From: Bilabrum cf. latius
Lineage: Eukaryota > Bigyra: Bicosoecida > Bigyra > Bicosoecida
Reading direction: 5' to 3'
DNA: 64,000 bases
Assembly: GCA_965178125.1 (NCBI GenBank)
Contig: OZ237765.1
Location: forward strand, 310,001 to 374,000
Shown: positions 35,620 to 46,133 of the stretch, one piece after another
How the letters are laid out: each line of letters starts with the position of its first letter
Position numbering within the stretch: the stretch's first letter is position 1
Made by a program: the position numbers and the translations under genes
The notes under the pieces: model-generated
Seen by the model: only the letters and a program-made list of their open reading frames with translations
Told to the model about the DNA's origin: nothing
Database searches by the model: none

Positions 35620-36664
35620 ATGGCTGCTGCGGGTTCAAAGAGAGTCGCCATTCATTGGTTTCGAAAAGGGCTGCGTTTGCATGATAATCCAGCGCTACGC
35701 AAGGCCTGCGAGAGTGGCGATATCGTATACCCAGGTCAGATCACGCAACACGTCACATTGACTGGTCCTCCAAAATTCGGCTTTTCTGTGCCCGCGACTC
35801 CATTCAAAGCCCCCTAAATCTAGCAAGCATATGCCGCAGTATTCATACTTGATCCATGGTTTGCTGGGCCATCCAAGGTAGGCAGGAATAGATACAAGTT
35901 TCTGCTGGAGAGCTTGCGAGTGAGCCGACATGCTTTATTTCAAGGTCACATGCGCCACCAGTGCAAGAAAGTCGAAAGTCCTTACATTAGTATGCTTGAT
36001 ATTGCACAAATCGCAGGACTTAGACAACTCCCTCCGCTCGAAGCACGACAGTCGCCTGCTAGTCCTCAGGGGCAAGCCGAACGAGGTGCTTCCGACTGTG
36101 GTCGAGCAATGGGGAGCTTCCCTACTCACTTTCGAGAGGGACACTGAACCGTACGCCGTGTAGAGAGATGGCAAGATTCAAGAGGAGCTTCCTTCTGACG
36201 TAGAAGTGGAGATATGCAGCTCGCACACCCTCTGGGACATGGACAGGATCAAGGCGGTCTGCAGGGGCAAGCCATCCACCTCCTACCAACCGTTCCTGAA
36301 GAAGGTCTTCAAGGCTATGGGTGCCCCTCCCAAACCGGTGGATGCGCCCGAGAAGGGTTCTGTGGGTGGTTGTGACGAGTGGACGCAACCAGAGGACGGG
36401 CAGTTCGGCCGGTCGTGGTGGAACCGAACCCAATCGAAAGATGGAAGCGGGGGTTCAAAGAAGTCAGCCAGTGCCAGCAGCAGCAGCAGTAGTGACCCGA
36501 AAGGTGGATCGTCCTCGAAGCCCGCTGGGGACTGGCGAGACCAGTACGGCGTGCCCACACTGGGCGAGTGCGGGTATGAGGAAGACGATGGGGGGGAGGA
36601 AGGAGGCTCCACTGGGGCTGCGAAGGGTGGTGCAAGCTCAGCGGTAAGCAACAGCAAGCATCAG

Positions 36665-36742
<78 letters not shown>

Positions 36743-37963
36743 TCATCATCGTCGGTGGCAGCAAGCGCCGCCTCGCACTCGTCAGGCGCCGCTGCGCTCT
36801 CAGAGGCGGAGGTACCTTCGGGTGTCTCCCACAGGGCCTTGTTCCCCGGAGGCGAGTCCGAGGGATTGGCCCGACTCGAGCGGAACCTATCGCGCGGCGC
36901 CTGGCTGGCCGCCTTCGAGAAGCCAAAGACGGCGCCGACCGCCCTCGAGCCAGACACCACTGCCCTGAGCCCCTACCTCAAGTTCGGGTGCTTGTCTGCC
37001 AGGACCTTCTACTGGAGGGTGCAGACAGACGTGTACGACGCGCACAAGGGCAAGCACTCGCAGCCGCCCACCAGCATCCACGGGCAGCTGCTCTGGAGGG
37101 AGTTCTACTATGCCCAGTCGCACTGCTTCGAGAACTACTCTAGGATGGAGGGGAATCCCATCTGCAGGCAGATCCCGTGGGACCACGACGAGGAGAAGAT
37201 CAGGGCGTGGGCAGAGGGCAGGACTGGCTATCCGTTCATCGACGCCTGCATGCGGCAGCTCAAGCATGACGGCTGGCTGCACCATCTAGGCAGGCATGCC
37301 GTGGCCTGCTTCCTCACGCGCGGAGACCTGTGGCAGAGCTGGGAGCAGGGCGCCAAGGTCTTCGATCGTCTGCTTGTGGACGCGGACTGGAGCGTCAACA
37401 ACGGCAACTGGATGTGGCTCAGCGCATCGGCGTACTTCCACCAGTACTTCCGCGTGTACTCGCCGGTGGCCTTCCCGAAAAAGACCGACAAGGAAGGGGC
37501 ATACGTGAAGCACTGGGTCCCTGAGCTCAAGAAGTACCCCAAGAAGTACATCTACGAGCCGTGGAAGGCGCCCAGGGAGCTACAGAGGCAGTGGGGGTGC
37601 GTCGTGGGGGAGAGGAAGGGCGGGGATGGATCCCCGGAGGCCTCAATGGGGCTGTACCCCGGGCGGATTGTGGTGCATGAGGAGGTGAGCAAGCAGAACA
37701 TGGGCAGGATGAAGGAGGCCTATGCTGCCAACAAGGCGGGAGGGGGCAGGGCTGCAGGGAGCGGCGCAGAGATCGGAGCCATCGCGGCGCAACTGCAGCA
37801 CGCAGATGCAGCCGGTGATTTTGCGCCACTAAGGGAGGGCAGGTCTGCAGGCAGCAAGCGGAAGCGTGATGAGATCAGGGATAATGCAGAGCGCCCCAGG
37901 TCTGAAGATGGGAGCCCTGCCGGAGCGCAGGCCCCAGTCTCCAAGCACCATCGGACATCTTGA
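35620..37963 (+). CDS. Animal-type cryptochrome / (6-4) photolyase
   Basis: FAD-binding blue-light receptor or DNA repair enzyme. Three exons (35620-35734, 35840-35919, 36017-37963) join to 713 aa; introns of 105 and 97 nt end in CGCAG. Exon 1 gives [18 protein letters not shown] and the next exons give [10 protein letters not shown] and [22 protein letters not shown], the photolyase N-terminal alpha/beta domain. The FAD domain is complete, with [26 protein letters not shown] and [20 protein letters not shown], which group it with (6-4) photolyases and animal cryptochromes. One TAG (36161-36163, residue 114) in the EPYA-x-RD segment. A 29-residue Ser run lies in the linker between domains. 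The tail contains KRKRDE, a likely nuclear signal. Repair versus signalling cannot be decided from sequence. Stop is TGA. Confidence 0.9.
36668..36754 (+). repeat. TCG trinucleotide microsatellite encoding polyserine
   Basis: Twenty-four TCG codons followed by three TCA and two TCG, all in frame, encode 29 consecutive Ser in the cryptochrome/photolyase linker. The purity of the run implies recent slippage, and its length is likely to vary between strains. Confidence 0.95.
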
Positions 37964-38617
37964 ATCGCTTGTTGCATGGAGTTTGGATACAAGAAAGCTG
38001 GGTGTGCCAATAGTTGACCATGGTCGATACACAGTACTAGTACTACTAGGCCTCGGCCTTCTGTCCACTCCACAGTTCGAGAGGCCCAAACGTATCGTGT
38101 CGGATAAACTCACCTCAATGCCGCGCCCCTTGATAGCTGGCGGTATTGATCATTCAAACCATACTATTTGTCCGTGCTGTAGGCCTACTAAATCCGACGT
38201 GCGGACTATTCAGAATTCGTAGCTGCACGTCACTCGTGCAGCCAAATTTGTATGAACAGAAGTCTCGTGGTTATTGACTGCGCTCTTTTTCTCATCAAAC
38301 TGTTGCAAGTTGTGCCGTGTCACTACAAGTAGTGCCGTGCCACTTCTTGTAGTCGGCGCTGGAGATATTGTTGTCGCCGGCGGCCTGCCGAGGCATCGCC
38401 GAGCTCGATTTCAGCCAACTTCATCAAGATCGAAAAACTGCTGAAACTGATGACATACCGGTCTTCGCTGGTTAAGTGTTTCGTTATGACCACTTAGTAC
38501 ATTAAATGTTGGGTCGTGGCCCTGCTTAACACTTTGCGGCGAGACTAGTATAGCGTTTGCTTAGTACATACGATCAAACGGTATCATTAATAACGCTTTA
38601 ATTCATGCCCTCTTTTT
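37964..38617. other. Intergenic, AT-richer, no gene seen
   Basis: The 654 bp between the cryptochrome stop and the homeodomain gene is clearly less GC-rich than its surroundings. It holds an imperfect tandem repeat of about 21 bp around 38311-38353 (core gtgccgtg...cac). I find no long frame even when TAG is sense. It probably holds a 3' UTR and the promoter of the downstream gene. Confidence 0.45.
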
Positions 38618-41188
38618 ATGAGATGGGATTTGACCACCGTATCTAGGCCAGCTACTAGCTCGCTGCTACTAGAAGTAGCGCGCACCCACCCTTGGTCGCA
38701 AACCTTGCACCCATTCGAACAAGAAATCATTTGTCTAATGCGCCCGACACGTGCAACTACCGGTGCTAAACATGCACAGTCTAGCTCTAGTTTAGGAATG
38801 GAACGCTGGCGGGTACCAGTAGCTGCGGTGTCGTTGGGTGCAAACGTAGGCTTACCTGTCGTAGGAGCGTAGCAGGGCAGTCACAACTCTGCTGCCGAGT
38901 CCCCTACCGAATCCTCAGGTGGATTAACACCGCATTCATCTGATGAAGTTGAACAGTCGTGTACAAACTCCCCTCATAGCAGACTGGCAAGGTCGGATCG
39001 TAGCAACTCGAGCAACGATTTGAGAGACTCGCGCAGGTCTGCGGCGAAAGGACAACAGATCGATCAGAGGCACGCATTATCTTCTAACTTGGTATAGGGC
39101 GATTAGTATCGGTAGCTACAGTAGGCTCATGCGGATCAGTCAGGTCCCCGTGGTGCGGCATATGCCGTTTTGGTTGCTAGTGAGCCTTAGCATCGAATTC
39201 CCTTTGCGTACAGCAACGGCAGTACATAGTAGTCCCAATAGACGTTCATCCATGAAAAAAGTGCAGATATTGGATCGGCACTATGGTATCCTGGGCGAGT
39301 GGAAGGACAACAGCTGAATGGACCCGGGCGATGCGCGGCAGTACGCGGCGCAAGTATGACGGCGGTAGCTTCTGCGAGTAGCAAAGCTGTTCTTGGTCAC
39401 TCAACGGATCGACCCGCCGCTTTCACGGGCTTGCAGCCTAGCGAAATCCGCAAGGAAGCGATCGGTAGCCTTGCACCTACGGACACGGCTTGGGGGAATC
39501 ATTCTGCCAGCAACCAAGGGTTGCGCCACCTAGGCACAGCAGTAGCTAGGCAGGAAACATCCACATCTAGGGTGCAAACTACGCTTGGAGCCACTGGATT
39601 TGTGCCAAGCGGGGTCATACCCAATGCCGCCCTGCAAAGCGCAGGCCAAGCCAAGCTGGAGCATCCTACGCATCGAGCAGACCAAGCCTCATCTCCGCGA
39701 GGCCTCACCGTGACTTCGATTGCGGCATCAAGTGGTAGGGAAATGAGCCAACCAAGTCTTATGGGGACGTAGGGCAGCACTGAGGCTGGCCAGGGGATGG
39801 TTGGATCTCACGGCGCTATCAGCCAGCCAATGTCCATGGGTACAGGTCATAGGTTCTGGCAGCCATGGTCGCCGCAGGGTGGAGCCAACAGTGAAGATTC
39901 GGGCTCATATGCAAGGATTGGCAAGGGCAATTCACAGGCCGAGACGGGTAGTTCTGGCAGTGCAGAGGTGCATTCATTCGATGCGGGATCATACGGTGAA
40001 CTCGGGTCTTGGCCGCCAAGCACAAGCTCGCGGATGCACACAAACAGCGTTTCACCGGAGCCGTTCGACACATCTTCGTCTGGAGAGATGCCGGGGTCGG
40101 CGCACTCTGGGTGCACAATCGACGGCGAGGCACAAGACAGCGCGGCGATGGTCGAGACAGCGGCGATTCCTCCTCAAGCACGAGCCCTTGTCATGCCAAG
40201 GGCTGCCTCAGGCACTCCTATGCCTCGACCGGGTCTGTTGAGCACTGCATAGGCTGACATCGCGGCTGCAGGCGGGCGTAAGCGGTCGCGGGGCCACCGA
40301 GACGCTCCCGATCATGCCGCTTCACGAATGGCCGCATCGAAAGGCTCCCCGCAGCTGGGCCACCGCCGGTCCTCGAGGCGAAGCAGGAGGCGATCCTTGG
40401 GCCGCGGGACGCTGGCTAGCTTGCGATCATCAACGGCAAGCAGGACAGGCGCCGTGTCTGCGTCTGACACCGGCTACGACGATGACGACGAGGGGGAGGC
40501 GGAAGACCAGCAGAGCGACGTCGACGACGAGGTCGACCCGGAGTGGATCGCGCAAGCCAACGCAGCCCGCATGCCGCCCCGAAAGCACAGGAGGGTGGAT
40601 CAGGCGTCATCCACCACCAGCTCGCGCCCCATGACCCGCCGCGCCTCTGCGGCATCCTCCACTGGCATCTCCACTGGTGCGAGCGGAAGCGCACGCGTGC
40701 GATCGAGCGCTGCCTCCTCCAGCGGGGACCAATCGGCGCAACCCAGCCCATCCCCAGCCGTCCCCCCAGACTCCCCTCTTTCTTACTGCATCAACGATGC
40801 GGGCCGGGAGTTCGTGCAGAGTGACGAGAGGGCGCAGCACCTGCTCGAGGGCGGGGTCGTGAGGATGGACCGACTGGCCATCCGTGGTCGCAAGAGCAGG
40901 GGCGACCAGCTTCTCCCTGAGGCTGCCGTGCTCGTACTGCTGGGCTGGATTTGCCGGCACGTGGAGAATCCGTATCCCGCGCTGAGCACCAAGGAACAGC
41001 TGGCCAAGGACACTGGGCTGCCGGTTGACAGCGTGAAGAACTACCTCACGAACCTTCGCAAGCGGCACTTGAACCCGCTCAAGGCAGGCCGCCCGCCCAG
41101 GAACCAGATGGAGGTAGATCTTCTCACGCTCTTGCGAGCTAAGGGGGTCGCGGTCTCCGCGACGGATTAGGAGGGCAAGCACGGCTGA
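38618..41188 (+). CDS. TALE-type homeodomain protein
   Basis: Probable transcription factor, 856 aa, one frame from the ATG at 38618 (in-frame TAA upstream at 38591) to TGA at 41186-41188. The last quarter holds a homeodomain at about residues 770-825: ENPYPALSTKEQLAKDTGL, then VKNYLTNLRKRHLNPL. Asn-51 and Arg-53 of the recognition helix are kept, while the usual Trp-48/Phe-49 are Tyr/Leu. The Pro-Tyr-Pro in the first loop is typical of TALE/KN domains. The rest is disordered Ser/Gln/Ala-rich sequence plus an acidic block (DDDDEGEAEDQQ). Twelve in-frame TAG, eight of them between 39095 and 39241; the last (41168-41170) is five codons before the TGA. Convergent with PET117. Confidence 0.8.
39095..39241 (+). 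other. TAG-dense, glutamine-rich coding tract
   Basis: Within 49 codons of the homeodomain gene there are eight TAG: 39095, 39104, 39113, 39122, 39188, 39227, 39230 and 39239. They alternate with CAG and CAA, as in cta-cag-tag and tag-tag-tcc-caa-tag. No TAA or TGA occurs in this frame. Such clustering is expected of a Gln-rich tract that uses three synonymous codons. Confidence 0.7.
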
Positions 41189-41295
41189 TGCTATTCGATC
41201 CACACTTGGCGGCAGTTCACCTTCCTTCTGCCAGCCCTCGCTGCAGCTCAAAGTTTACCTTGAGAGACTGGAAAAATATTCAGAGACTGTCACTG

Positions 41296-41638
41296 TCACC
41301 TCGTTTCTCTGTCTGATGGATCTACAATGCGTTTCTTTGCAAGCTTGCATACTTCGCAGTTCGCATCGGGGTCGTCACCCCCTGTGGACAGCCCCGCAGC
41401 CGCTTCTGCTTTCTCCATCTCGATCTCCCTTAGAACATTTAAATGCATTCTCTGCGAATGGAATGGCCAAGAGAGCGTGCGCAGGTGGTAAGTTGAGAGC
41501 GTGGCATCCCATGCAACGCGCAGATCCCCCATGGAATCTCACATCCCGTTCACTTTGCTGCTTCCAATGAACGAAGTAAACGCAGCCTGCACTGAGTGCA
41601 GAAACTCCTACTAAGACAGAAACTGCGCGCCGCGACAT
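41296..41638 (-). CDS. PET117: PET117-like cytochrome c oxidase assembly factor
   Basis: Small mitochondrial inner-membrane protein needed for complex IV assembly. Two exons, 41543-41638 and 41296-41451, with a 91-nt GT-AG intron (gtgaga...cgcag), give 83 aa. One N-terminal hydrophobic helix (VSVLVGVSALSAGCVYFVH) is followed directly by KQQSERD and, after splicing, RMHLNVLREIEMEK. This matches the family pattern of a helix, VHxKQQ, then R-x(5)-R-D/E-I-E. A C-terminal extension holds a C-x-x-C pair (CEVCKLAKK). No in-frame TAG. Stop is TGA at 41296-41298. The short length lowers certainty, but intron placement restores the family pattern exactly. Confidence 0.75.
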
Positions 41639-41823
41639 GTTTCGATGTTTTCAGATGTGCAGCTGATGCACCGTGCCACGTGAGCACCACCGTGTGATGC
41701 AGCCAGACACATGCATTGCATTGCATGGCGCCCATAGGGCACAGACCGATAGCTTCAAGCCAAAGAGAAACACGAACAAGACAAAGCAATAAGAGCCCCC
41801 CTCCCCTCCCCTCTCATGAGTCA

Positions 41824-44800
41824 TCACTGCGCGACACAGGACCGAATCTTCTTTCCACCATCCAACGTGAAGGGCCCTCCCTTGACGTGATAGCTCCTGA
41901 ACCAAGCGTTCTGCCCGAGCTCGCTCACCCACGCTGCCTGCTCCAGCTCCAGCAGCTTTTTCCTCCCGGGGTTCTCAAGGCTCTTGAGCTTGGACTCCTT
42001 CTTGAGCTTGGACAGGCGCTCCTGAAGCGCCTCCCTGTTCTTCCTCCTTATTTTGTGGTCCGGGTCGGGGTTACCAAGGGACAGGCGAAGCGCGTCGAGC
42101 CACACGCCCGGGGCAGGCTCGGGATCCAGGGGCAGCTGGAGGCCGAGGTACCGCCCCACCGCCTGGCCATCCTTCACAATGCCCGGCTTATTCCACAGCA
42201 TCTTGTGGGACACGATCTGGTGCACCTGCACGGCACCCTTGGAGGCCGTCACTTTATCGGCGATGTCTCCTTCCTCGGAGCTGGAGAAGATCAGGGGCAT
42301 GCCCGTGTTGACCACCGCCCTGAACACCCTCTCGCTGTTCACTGCGGCCCGGAGGGTGAATGGCTCGCTGTACTTGCGAGGGGTCACATCGCACGAGGTG
42401 GGAATGGTCGCAAGCAGCAGGAAGCTGGGGTACTCTCCGTTCGTTGACGCGGTGGTCTTGGTCATGAACACGTTCACAGCGTTGGACGGGGCCTGGTGCA
42501 CGGCGGCGCTGCTCATCTCCTCCTGAGATGGGAAGGCCAGAGCGCCCGACTGAGCTTGCCTCAACGCCGTGAACGCCTCCCCAGACGCGCCCAGACGAGC
42601 CTCCACATGAATGCTGCCCTACTGTCCCCGGGAGGGCATCTTGTAGGCCGCGCCCACCCCGTGAGCCAGCACGTTGCTGCCTGTAGTTTTCTAGGCCAAT
42701 GCGGAAACCTTGTTCGGAGCAAGGTCAGTGACCCCATCCTCGTCTGCCAACGTGTCCTGGCTCTCTTCATTCGCGAACCCGAACGGAGGCGCCGGCCGAG
42801 ACAGCAGCACCTGCCCCTGGGCACCGATACCCACCACTGCCCCCGTGTGCGCCGCCCCGGCCGCCACAGGCAGGCCCAGCTCAGGCCATTCCTGCCCCGT
42901 CAGGCCCGTGAATGTCTCCGCCATGCAGGCAGAGCTGCCGAGGTAGTACTCTTTCTGCGCTCGAGCCTCCTTCAAGGTGGCGAGAGGCTGCATTTCAATG
43001 CCCTGGCCCTCTCGGTAGAACTTGCCCATCTCGTTCCTGAAGCCGGCTTCCAGTTCGAGGTCTTTTGACGTATCCACAGAGGCCTCTGTCGCGGTGCAGA
43101 AGCCAAGGAGGTGTGCCAAGACAGTGGCAGGGCACGGCCCAGCCGCCTTGCCCTTCTCTCCGCACATCACGGGCTTGGGCCAGTTGGTTGCAAGCCGAGC
43201 CCCAGCCACTTTCTGCTGCTCGGCGGGCAGCAGGGAGCACATGTGCGCCTTGCGCTGGTCGGATGAGGCCTTGTCAGCCCCCGGCCCGATCGGGCTGGCC
43301 AGCAGCGCCTCGATCGCCGCGCACGTGTGCTCCTTGGGTGGCCCCGGATCCACGTCGTCTCGGCATGCCATGCTCTTGCCATGCACGGCCTTGCCCACCA
43401 GGATGTTGATCATCGCGGCGCACTCGTCACTGCGGGCATGCCCACCCTCCCCGGAGCCCCGCATCACGTTGAGCTCCTCCGCGGTGAGGCCCCCCGCCCC
43501 TCCCACCTTGCCAGTCCCACTCGCGCTCTCGCAGTCTGGCAAGGTCACGCGATGTGCCACGTCATCGCCGAGAAGTGCCCGCACGGCTTCCCTGCGGCCC
43601 ACCGCCAGGGGCATCAGCACCTTGCTGCATTCCTCATGGCTAAACTGGGCCCCATCCTCCATCCTCCGTGTCAAGACCTGGTACACGTGACCGTCCACTG
43701 CGGTCTCCGCAAGGCCTTTCTGCAGCTTTTCGGCCGCGACCAGAACCAGGGCAGTGCGCGCGAGCATGCGCACCAGGTGCTGGCGCGCAGACTCCGCTGT
43801 CCCCGGGGTAGCAGCGTCTCCGTCCAGGGGAGCGGGCGCGCCGGATTCGAAGCAGAGCTCCGCTGCCTCGAACAGGTGGTCCTGGCCTGCCCCCACCGGC
43901 ATAGAACCGATCCTGCGAATCATGCGACAGGCCCAGGGATCTCCTGACTTGAGAAGTGTTGCGATAGGCGCGATCACTTCCCGCAGCACGCCCATGCGCT
44001 ATCCCCCCAGGGTCGCCAGCCACCTTGCAGCACCCGAGTTGCCCTCGGGTAGGCTGGCAGCCTGCACAGCTGCCCCCGTATCCCCGCCCACGGACTGCTG
44101 GTGGTAGTCCATGGCCGAAGTGGTGCTGCCGCTAGACTCCGAGCTGCTCCCGCTGGCCGACAGCTTCACCCCGAATTTCCCGTAGTCCTGTCCGTTGGAT
44201 TGCCCGAAGGACTCGCTCGTGGCAGCATCCGCGAGGTACTCCCGCTCCACCTCCGTCACAAGCTTCTCGCTGCCCTCGTTCTCCAGAGGGCTCGTGATGG
44301 TGGTCTTGTGGGTCTCACTCAGGTTCTTGTCCGCCCCTACAGCGCCCTGCATCCCCTGCAGGCTCATGGATTTGGAGAGGCCGGCCGTAAGTCCCACCGC
44401 ATATTGCCTCCGCGCCTCGTGGTTCGAGCTCGTCTCCTGCACCTTGGCCACCAGCTCGCGCCTCCCGCCCACCGTGACTCCCACCCGTACCTTCCCGAAC
44501 TCGTACACGAACAGAAAGTACTTGCGCTTCTGCTCGGGGGTCATCTTATCAAACGCGGCTCTGACAGCAGGCACAGACACGGCTCCAACGGTGCTCGCCT
44601 CGTCCTGTAGCACGCCACTCACAGCCTCCATGGCCTCTGGGGCCACGGGGAGCGCCCGCTTCCTGTTCTTGAAGTTCTTTGTGAGCTGGCTGCTGTCGAA
44701 CACAGACACCGAGACCGGCCTGCCAGTGGCCCCCGGGGCAGTGGGAGACACGCCTTGCACCTTGCCGTCCACTTCCCTTCCCATGTCCGCGTTTAATGCG

Positions 44801-45821
44801 AGCAGCGTGAACGCATCTTGATTCATGCCCAGCGAATATACCTCTACCTCCGTGCTGGCGGACATCTCGGAGAGGCCAGACGACCTGGAGTCCATGCTGG
44901 CCCACGCCATCGCGCCCCCGATACCTCCTGAAGCGACTGCGCTGGAGATCGTCACGCCGAGGCCGGCCTTGGACTCCATCGACTTGACAACGGAGGCCGA
45001 CTCCCCACCTTGCACGTGAGAGGCAATGCTGCTTGATTGCACGTTAAGTTGCGCCTGCAAAGAAGAGAGAAGGAGAGGGAGAAAGGGCGCTGGTGCCGGT
45101 GGGCAAGGTAGTGTGGGGCTGCCCTTCGTGGTTCGTCCACTTGACTGGCGGGCATGTGGAGCAGGAAGCCCTGTCCCGTGGCCTGCTTGCTGGTTGCACG
45201 TATGCATAGAGGCTCCCGCATGGATTCACCTGGCCTTCCCTGACATACTATCTCACATACTTGGGAATCAGGACCCCTCCGTCGCCTGCTTCTGCCAGCT
45301 CGGCTCGGTAGCACTGCGAGGCCATGGTGATGCTTACAAACGTGAATCAATGCATTGCAGGACTTTACGCATGGATTGAAGGAGTCGCCAATTGAATCTT
45401 GCTGCTCTTTGTGCGATCATCCAGATCACGGCGCTACACTCACTAGAACCGTGGCCGTGTTGTCGGAGCAGTCAATCAGCACGCGGTTGATACCGTCGCC
45501 AACCGACCCGTCCATAAAGGTTCCAAACATTCCAATGCTTGAACCCAGCTCACTGGACCCTGGGATTGCCGCGGAAGGCGCAAGCAATGCCGTGGACTTC
45601 AGTTTCTCTTCGTCAACGATGCCGATGGCAGCTTGCAGCTACTCCCACCGAGACTTGGCATCAAACTCGTAGTCATCTGGCTTTTTTATGTCTAATTTCT
45701 CCATATCTGGAATCTTTCCCTTGCTTGAGATTCCTTGGGACTGCACAAACACGCCGTGAGGTCCCGTAGATGCTCCAGCTGCAACGGCAAAACAGGCGAA
45801 CAAAGGCGCTCCCACGAGCAT
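41824..45821 (-). CDS. Secreted MACPF-type protein, paralogue-like partner 1
   Basis: Probable secreted pore-forming-family (MACPF) protein, 1,202 aa. The ATG at 45819-45821 starts a signal peptide (MLVGAPLFACFAVAAGAS). Exon 1 is 45444-45821, a 389-nt intron (gtgagt...tttgcag) follows, and exon 2 is 41824-45054. The MACPF-like core is at about residues 280-340, with KYFLFVYEFGKVRVGVTVGG standing where the family has an aromatic-x-F-x(4)-Y-G-T-H and a later G-G; the T-H is not kept. Downstream are Ala/Gly-rich stretches and a basic helix (LSKLKKESKLKSLENPGRKK). Four in-frame TAG (45639, 43999, 42691, 42619). Stop is TGA, followed at once by a second TGA. Role (defence, predation or cell egress) is not inferable. 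Confidence 0.55.
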
Positions 45822-46133
45822 ATTAGGCAGCGAGTAAACAAAGAGATTACCTGCTTCAACAATACACTCCCTTCGAAAGCAAGGCTCTAGAGACAAGGGG
45901 CTTGTAACCCTTCCAGAGTTCGATCCACCACTGGCTTCTCGCAATGTCTACTTCCGGTTATATCAACTATAACGTGCAGTTGTGAAGACTGATAAAAGAC
46001 AATGCTGGCTTCAACAATTTGTCGGCCCAGATTCACAGTATAATCCACGCATTTGTCAGCCTGGGCAAGTGTTTCTGCTACTGTTATCAATTTAAGGTGG
46101 TACTTGTTGCATTGACTTAATACCGCTGCCCAA
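45822..46133. promoter_or_regulatory. Shared promoter region of the MACPF pair
   Basis: These 312 bp lie between the divergent start codons of the two MACPF-type genes and must contain both promoters. The arrangement would allow co-expression. The sequence is AT-richer than the coding flanks and shows no element I can name. Confidence 0.4.

Noticed and set aside
36315-36960. Minus-strand frames with poly-Thr or poly-Asp in the photolyase linker
   Set aside because: They are shadows of the TCG microsatellite in other frames. The plus-strand frame contains the flanking conserved photolyase domains.
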